Shown: positions 59,055 through 64,000 of the stretch, piece by piece
Position numbering within the stretch: the stretch's first letter is position 1
Layout: each line of letters starts with the position of its first letter
Source: JAIPDZ01 sp034522175
GTDB lineage: Bacteria; Desulfobacterota; DSM-4660; Desulfatiglandales; Desulfatiglandaceae
Length of the DNA stretch: 64,000 nucleotides
Direction of reading: 5' to 3'
Assembly: GCA_034522175.1 (NCBI GenBank)
Contig: JAXHLQ010000001.1
Span: 4,464,001-4,528,000 of the forward strand
Notes under the pieces: model-generated
Database searches by the model: none
What the model was told of the DNA's origin: nothing
The model's input: the letters and a program-made list of their open reading frames with translations, nothing else
Made by a program: the position numbers and the translations under genes

Positions 59055-60792
59055 TTGATTCACGATTTTGATGTGGTGGTGGTGGGCGCCGGTGGTGCCG
59101 GATTATATGCCGCCCTCGAGGCGGGAAAGGCGGCCAAAACAGCGGTGCTGTCCAAGGTGTATGCGGTGAGGAGTCATACCGGCGCAGCTCAGGGGGGATC
59201 AGCGTGCAGCCCTGGGGAATGTGGAGGAGGATCGGCCCGAATGGCATGCCTATGATACGGTAAAGGGCGGCGATTATCTCGTGGATCAGCAGGCGGCCCT
59301 GATTCTGGCTGAGGATGCGGTGCAGGCGGTCTACGACCTGGAGAATCGTGGACTCCCCTTCAGCAGGACCGAAGACGGCCGAATCGATCAGCGTCGCTTC
59401 GGGGGCCATACCCGCAATTTTGGCGAGGCCGCCGTACGTCGGGCCTGTTATGCGGCGGACCGGACCGGCCACATGATCCTGCAGACATTGTATCAGCAAT
59501 GCATCAAACAAAACGTCCATTTTCACGACGAGTTCCATGTGGTGGATGTGATGATAGAGGGCCACCGGTGTGTGGGACTGGTGACGGTGGAGTTGGCCAC
59601 CGGTGACATCCATATCTTCAGAGCCAAAGCGGTTTTATTCGCCACCGGTGGATGGGGGCGGATGTTCAAGATCACATCCAATGCCTACGCGAACACGGGC
59701 GACGGTCCGGCTATCCTGGCCCGGCAGGGGGTTCCGCTGGAGGACATGGAATTTTTTCAGTTTCATCCTACCGGCATCAAGGGCATGGGCATTTTGATTT
59801 CCGAGGCGGTCCGCGGAGAAGGGGGGATTCTCCGTAACCGGGCAGGGGAACGCTTTATGGAAGAATATGCCCCCACGCTACTGGATCTTGCCCCTCGAGA
59901 TATGGTCTCGCGGGCGATCATGACGGAAATCAAGAACGGAAACGGTATCCAGGGAAACAAACGGATCGACGATTATGTGCATCTGGATGCCACGCACCTG
60001 GGCCGGGAAACCCTGGAGACCAAACTGCCCGACATTTCCGGCTTTGTCCGGACGTATCTGGGACTGGATCCGGCCGAACAGATGATTCCGGTCCAGCCGA
60101 CCGCTCATTATGCCATGGGCGGTATCCCCACAAATGTGGACGGTCGGGTGCGCGTGAACGGTCAAGGCGACTTCTACGACGGCCTATATGCGGCCGGCGA
60201 GTGCGCGTGTGTGTCCGTGCACGGGGCCAATCGTCTGGGCACCAACAGCCTGCTGGATCTGGTGGTATTCGGCCGTAGGACCGGGATTCACATGGCTGCG
60301 TATGTCCGTGATGCGGATCTTCCCGATGTGAAACCGGATGTTGCGGAGGCCGACCGCCGGCGGATCAATACCTTGACGGACGGCAAATCCGGGCCTGACG
60401 GGGCGAATATCCAGAAGAGCATGCAGGAAGAAATGATGGCCCATGTGGGCGTATTCCGACGAGAATCGGATATGGAACAGGCCGTGGACAAACTGGCTGA
60501 ACTCCGGGAGTCGGCCAGGGACCTCAGGATCGCGGATACGAGCAAGGCCTTTAACACCGCCCTTTTGGAGGCCTTGGAACTCCAGAATCTCCTGGATCTG
60601 GCCTTTATCTTTGCGGTGTCGGCCAATACCCGCCGGGAGAGCCGGGGGGCCCATGCCCGGGAAGATTACGCGGATCGCGATGACGAAAAATGGCTACGAC
60701 ACACTATGGCCTATCTAAAAAGGGATTCCGTAGGGCTGGATTATATGGACGTGGACACCTCCAAATGGACGCCCAAGCCCAGAACTTACTGA
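59055..60792 (+). CDS. frdA: Fumarate reductase/succinate dehydrogenase flavoprotein subunit (frameshifted)
   Basis: FAD-containing catalytic subunit, about 580 residues when joined. FAD-binding DVVVVGAGGAGLYAALEAGK, the covalent-FAD His in RSHTGAAQGG, substrate-site HPTGIKGMGILISEAVRGEG and GLYAAGECACVSVHGANRLG are all visible. TTG start at 59055 after AGGAGGAG. Two bases are missing near 59196-59210: the first in a GGGGGG run, the second a few bases later, after which ALGNVEEDRPEWHAYD runs on normally. Likely sequencing error. Direction of catalysis cannot be told. Confidence 0.88.
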
Positions 60793-60853
60793 TGGTTGCC
60801 TGAGCATGCCAGAAGGTCTCAGAGGGAACCCAGATTGCAGAGCGGGGGATGTA

Positions 60854-61592
60854 ATGCAGATCATCTTGAACATCAAGCGGTTCAATCCGGAAACCGATGA
60901 ACATCCCTATGAACAGACGCTATACGCATCCGCTGAACCCACGGATCGATTGCTGGATGTGCTCATGGATATCAAACATCACCAAGACAGTACGCTGGCG
61001 TTTCGAAAAAGCTGTGCCCACGGGGTCTGCGGGTCCGATGCCATGCGGATCAATGGCAAAGATCGCCTGGCGTGTAAAACCCTGGTACGGGATGTGGCGG
61101 ACACCGATGGGGCTGTCATCACCCTTGAACCCCTCCGACACTTTCCGGGTGCAGCGCGACCTCATTGTAAATCAAAGCGTCTTTTTCGAAAAATATCGGT
61201 CGGTGAGACCCTATTTAATCAATTCCCAACCGGTCACGGAAAAAGAACGCCTTCAATCCCCCGAGGAACGAAAGGCATTTGATCGCCCCACCCAGTGCAT
61301 CCGGTGCGCGGTCTGTTTTTCAGCCTGCCCGATCCTTGAGGAGAATCCCCGGTTCCTGGGGCCGGCAGTCATTGCTCAGGCCGCCCGGTTCAACAAGGAC
61401 AGCCGGGATATGGGGTTCGGGGATCGCCAGTCGGTGCTGAACGATCCCGACGGTGTCTGGCCCTGTCAGAATCATTTTGAGTGTACCCGGTCATGCCCCC
61501 GTAGTATCCCTATTACCAAGCTGATCAACGAAACCAAACGGGAGATTGAAGCCGATCAAAAAAACATAAAGGGACAGCGTCAAAATATCTGA
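60854..61592 (+). CDS. frdB: Fumarate reductase/succinate dehydrogenase iron-sulfur subunit (frameshifted)
   Basis: Electron-transfer subunit, about 246 residues. 2Fe-2S motif SCAHGVCGSDAMRINGKDRL with ACKT, then CIRCAVCFSACPI for the 4Fe-4S cluster and CQNHFECTRSCPRSIP for the 3Fe-4S cluster. The frame breaks near 61155 where CCGGGTG has one G too many; removing it gives LRHFPVQRDLIVNQS. ATG 60854 chosen over 60806. No membrane anchor subunit follows: the next gene is on the other strand. Confidence 0.88.
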
Positions 61593-62287
61593 TCGGTGGG
61601 TTTGCCGCCCTGCGGGTTGTCTTCACCCGAACGGGCCAGGAGCTGTTCCAGACGGTTTGTGTATACGATCATCAGGTAATATTCCGGCCGGTCATCGCGG
61701 CCCAAAAGCCGGACGATAACGAACACGTCCCCGTTCTTATGCCAGCTCAGGGACCAGCTCTGGCCGCCTGAAGTCGGGATTTTTTCCGGAAGACCGTATT
61801 TGTCTTCGACGCTCTTGATGAATTCGGGGATGTCCTCTTTTTGGGCGATCATTTTGATGAGAAGCGGACACCCGGACGCGTGATCGTAAATGAGCTCGAC
61901 ATAGTCGAAGCCGGTGTTCCCGTCCCGGGTATTGCGAAACGTCCATCTGGTGGCTGGATATTGCTTCAGCATCACATCGTTGACATTCAGGCGCTGATTC
62001 AGCCTCGCCAGAGCCGGATAATATGACTTCAGAAATCCGTCATACTTCAATACCAGGCCTATTGAGCTGCGGGGATTGACGGCCGCAGAGCCTAAGGAGG
62101 CCTTGAGACGATCACGCACTTCACCATCGATGACGGTATTGGCGCCGATACCCATGAACTCGAATGATTCCGGAACGGGCGACACCTGTACCGGTACCTT
62201 CTTCTCATCAGCGCACCCACAGAAAAGTGCCCAGAACATACAAGAAATCAAAAGCCATCTGACACAATTCGAATGGTGTCGGTCCAT
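61580..62287 (-). CDS. Putative lipoprotein of unknown function
   Basis: Signal with lipobox: NCVRWLLISCMFWALFCGC, then ADEKK. The mature ~210 residues have no family I recognise; WSLSWHKNGDVFVIVRL and EYYLMIVYTNRLEQLL are beta-rich segments near the end. ATG 62287 chosen (frame opens at 62455) because it gives the signal peptide directly. Its 3' end overlaps the frdB 3' end by 13 bases, so the two are convergent. Confidence 0.7.
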   Translation of the reverse strand: MDRHHSNCVRWLLISCMFWALFCGCADEKKVPVQVSPVPESFEFMGIGANTVIDGEVRDRLKASLGSAAVNPRSSIGLVLKYDGFLKSYYPALARLNQRLNVNDVMLKQYPATRWTFRNTRDGNTGFDYVELIYDHASGCPLLIKMIAQKEDIPEFIKSVEDKYGLPEKIPTSGGQSWSLSWHKNGDVFVIVRLLGRDDRPEYYLMIVYTNRLEQLLARSGEDNPQGGKPTDQIF

Positions 62288-62493
62288 TTCATTTACCCAA
62301 CGCGATCCATAGGGAACAAATCGTGAGAAGCGCTTCGGTTGCCGATTCGGGTATACTGTGGCACGGAAATGCACAAAATTCAAGCACAGAACACCAGGGC
62401 TCTCGCCGATCTGAAGTGCTTTATGATCAACATAGACCGCATGAACTGAAGGCAACCCCTTGACTTCGCTTTAAGATCCCCTATGCTAATACC

Positions 62494-63933
62494 GTGACGT
62501 CGGACAAAACGTATTCCCTGATATGCCTGATAGACGTCAACAGAAAGTGTTCAGGTGAGCCCATCAAAAAGACACCATTTCAAATACGGAACATCCGTCT
62601 GTTTATCGCATTTCGTGTCTTCTTCAATGCGCGATTCTATTACCCTGTTTTTACTATTCTTTTTCTCGATTTTGGACTGACGCTCGAGCAGTTCGCGCTG
62701 CTCAATGTGGTCTGGGCGTTGACCATTGTCCTCCTGGAGGTCCCCTCCGGCGCTCTGGCGGATACCATCGGCAGAAAAAATCTCCTGGTTTGCACAGGAA
62801 TCTTTATGGTGCTGGAGATGTCGCTCCTCTGCTTTGCACCCATGGGCAACCCACATCTCTTGTTTATTATCTTCCTGGTGAACCGGGTATTGAGCGGTAC
62901 CGCCGAGGCGGCGGCCAGTGGTGCGGACGAGGCCCTTGCCTATGATTCACTCAAGAAAGAGGGAGACCCTGCGGATTGGGGTCTAGTTCTGGTTCGACAG
63001 ATGCGCTTTCAATCCGCTGCATTTATCATCGCCATGAGCGTCGGGGGTGCGGTGTATGACCCGGATGTCATGAACCGGGTCGCCCATTGGCTCGGGCTAA
63101 ATCTCACGCTGACTCAAGAGATGACTTTGCGGTTTCCGCTGTTCCTGACGTTGGGCATGGCCATGATGACCCTGTGGACCGTTGTGCGGATGAAGGAGAC
63201 CGGATCGGGAACAAATGAAACGGCGGTCTCCCGCACGAAGTGGCGAGACGCCCTGTTGAATACCGTTACATTAACCCTCCAGGCCGGACGATGGATTGTG
63301 AAGACACCGTTCGCTTTGATGATCATCGCCACGGCCGTCGCCTTTGATCATATCATGCGAATGGTAATCACCCTGAGCAGCGAGTATTACCGGCTCATCG
63401 ATCTGCCCGAGGCCACATTCGGATTAATCGGATCAGGCATGGCCCTTATGGGGATTTTCATTCCATATGCCGCGCTGAAACTGGTGCAACGCCGTTCCCC
63501 AAGGTTTAACCTCGGTGTCATGGCGGGACTCACCCTCACGGGGTTGGTGGGCATGACGTTTTTTCTGCCCATACTGGGCCTGATTCCCATGATCCTGCTT
63601 CGTGGGGCCATGTTTCTTTTGGTATTTTTCAGCAGCCATTACCTCAACCGGATTACCCGTTCTCACCAACGTGCCACTGTATTGAGCTTTAAGGGTGTCA
63701 CCATCAATCTGGCCTACGGGCTCATCGGACTCGCCTATTCGCTGCTGCTGGGAACCACGCGCTCCCGCGTGGTGGAAACCGATCCGGGCCTTGCTGGAGA
63801 GGTTCTTGAAAATACGGTTTTCATCGAATCCTTCGCGTGGTTTCCCGGCTATTTTGTGGTGACGTTGTCGGCCCTTGTCATCCTCGGGTTCTGGGTCTTG
63901 CGCTGTACGGAGGCACACAAACAGGTTGGATGA
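62494..63933 (+). CDS. Major facilitator superfamily transporter
   Basis: About 12 hydrophobic helices in 479 residues. The loop 2-3 motif reads GALADTIGRKNLL, close to the MFS signature GxLaDrxGRk. The N-terminal ~30 residues are soluble and not conserved in MFS proteins, so the GTG start at 62494 is uncertain. A long insertion around residues 150-240 separates the two halves. Substrate unknown. Confidence 0.85.
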   Translation: MTSDKTYSLICLIDVNRKCSGEPIKKTPFQIRNIRLFIAFRVFFNARFYYPVFTILFLDFGLTLEQFALLNVVWALTIVLLEVPSGALADTIGRKNLLVCTGIFMVLEMSLLCFAPMGNPHLLFIIFLVNRVLSGTAEAAASGADEALAYDSLKKEGDPADWGLVLVRQMRFQSAAFIIAMSVGGAVYDPDVMNRVAHWLGLNLTLTQEMTLRFPLFLTLGMAMMTLWTVVRMKETGSGTNETAVSRTKWRDALLNTVTLTLQAGRWIVKTPFALMIIATAVAFDHIMRMVITLSSEYYRLIDLPEATFGLIGSGMALMGIFIPYAALKLVQRRSPRFNLGVMAGLTLTGLVGMTFFLPILGLIPMILLRGAMFLLVFFSSHYLNRITRSHQRATVLSFKGVTINLAYGLIGLAYSLLLGTTRSRVVETDPGLAGEVLENTVFIESFAWFPGYFVVTLSALVILGFWVLRCTEAHKQVG

Positions 63934-63987
63934 AGCCGAGCGGCATATGTGAATTCGTTGTTTTTTTGCGAAAAGGATGAGGGGGGC

Positions 63988-64000
63988 ATGAATATCCGAA
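63988..64000 (+). CDS. Start of a gene cut by the window edge
   Basis: ATG AAT ATC CGA preceded by AGGATGAGGGGGGC, a plausible ribosome site. Only four codons are visible. Confidence 0.35.

Overview
The window looks like a chromosomal segment of a strictly anaerobic member of the Desulfobacterota (the old Deltaproteobacteria). Support comes from a full rRNA operon with deltaproteobacterial-type 16S sequence, HdrC/HdrB-like iron-sulfur proteins at the left edge, a selenocysteine tRNA, a stand-alone adenylylsulfate kinase, a quinol:fumarate-reductase/succinate-dehydrogenase-type FrdA/FrdB pair, and a branched-chain ABC transporter followed by a CoA ligase. A Desulfobacterales or Desulfatiglandales relative is my guess; a 16S search would settle it.

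Layout. 0-3.3 kb: hdrC-hdrB, a terminator, then a small Cys-rich protein, a SEC-C protein and cysC. 3.4-10.3 kb: secreted protein, tRNA-Sec with terminator, asd, sirtuin, HtrA protease, membrane class III nucleotide cyclase and a DUF3313-like lipoprotein. 10.3-16.5 kb: a tripartite efflux system (RND pump and fusion protein on minus, divergent TolC-type channel on plus). 16.5-21.6 kb: ftsE-ftsX-envC-ctpA-yibQ, a division and peptidoglycan-remodelling operon. 21.7-27.6 kb: tandem promoters, 16S, tRNA-Ile, tRNA-Ala, tRNA-like remnants, 23S, 5S and terminator. 27.6-30.1 kb: accessory patch with HicAB and a DUF4143-type ATPase under a palindromic promoter. 30.3-38.1 kb: PrmA-like methyltransferase, thioesterase, DUF362 protein, acyl-CoA ligase, TPR lipoprotein and two glycosyltransferases. 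38.4-46.8 kb: livKHMGF, a second CoA ligase, nitroreductase, a VOC-fold protein and a DUF2845 protein. 47.0-55.7 kb: a decaying defence island with VapBC, a MazEF-type pair, a type III-like restriction helicase, Fic, a DNA methyltransferase, and type I R-M remnants around an intact YhcG-type nuclease. 55.7-64 kb: divergent Rho paralogue, broken BrnT with BrnA, YkgJ-family protein, FrdAB, lipoprotein and MFS transporter.

Two global patterns matter. First, many otherwise normal genes (HtrA, RND pump, TolC, CtpA, a glycosyltransferase, FrdA, FrdB) are broken by single-base indels, mostly in runs of G, C or A. This is better explained by sequencing error than by biology. Second, the restriction island shows something different: large internal losses that remove exactly the catalytic core of the helicase (the motif II region), the methyltransferase (the DPPY motif) and Fic (the HPFx[D/E]GNGR motif), plus hsdM and hsdS reduced to ends. 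A 61-bp palindromic repeat occurs on each side of the intact YhcG nuclease gene and the hsd fragments, with the loops inverted relative to each other. This cassette and the parallel loss of active sites are the most unusual things I can see here.
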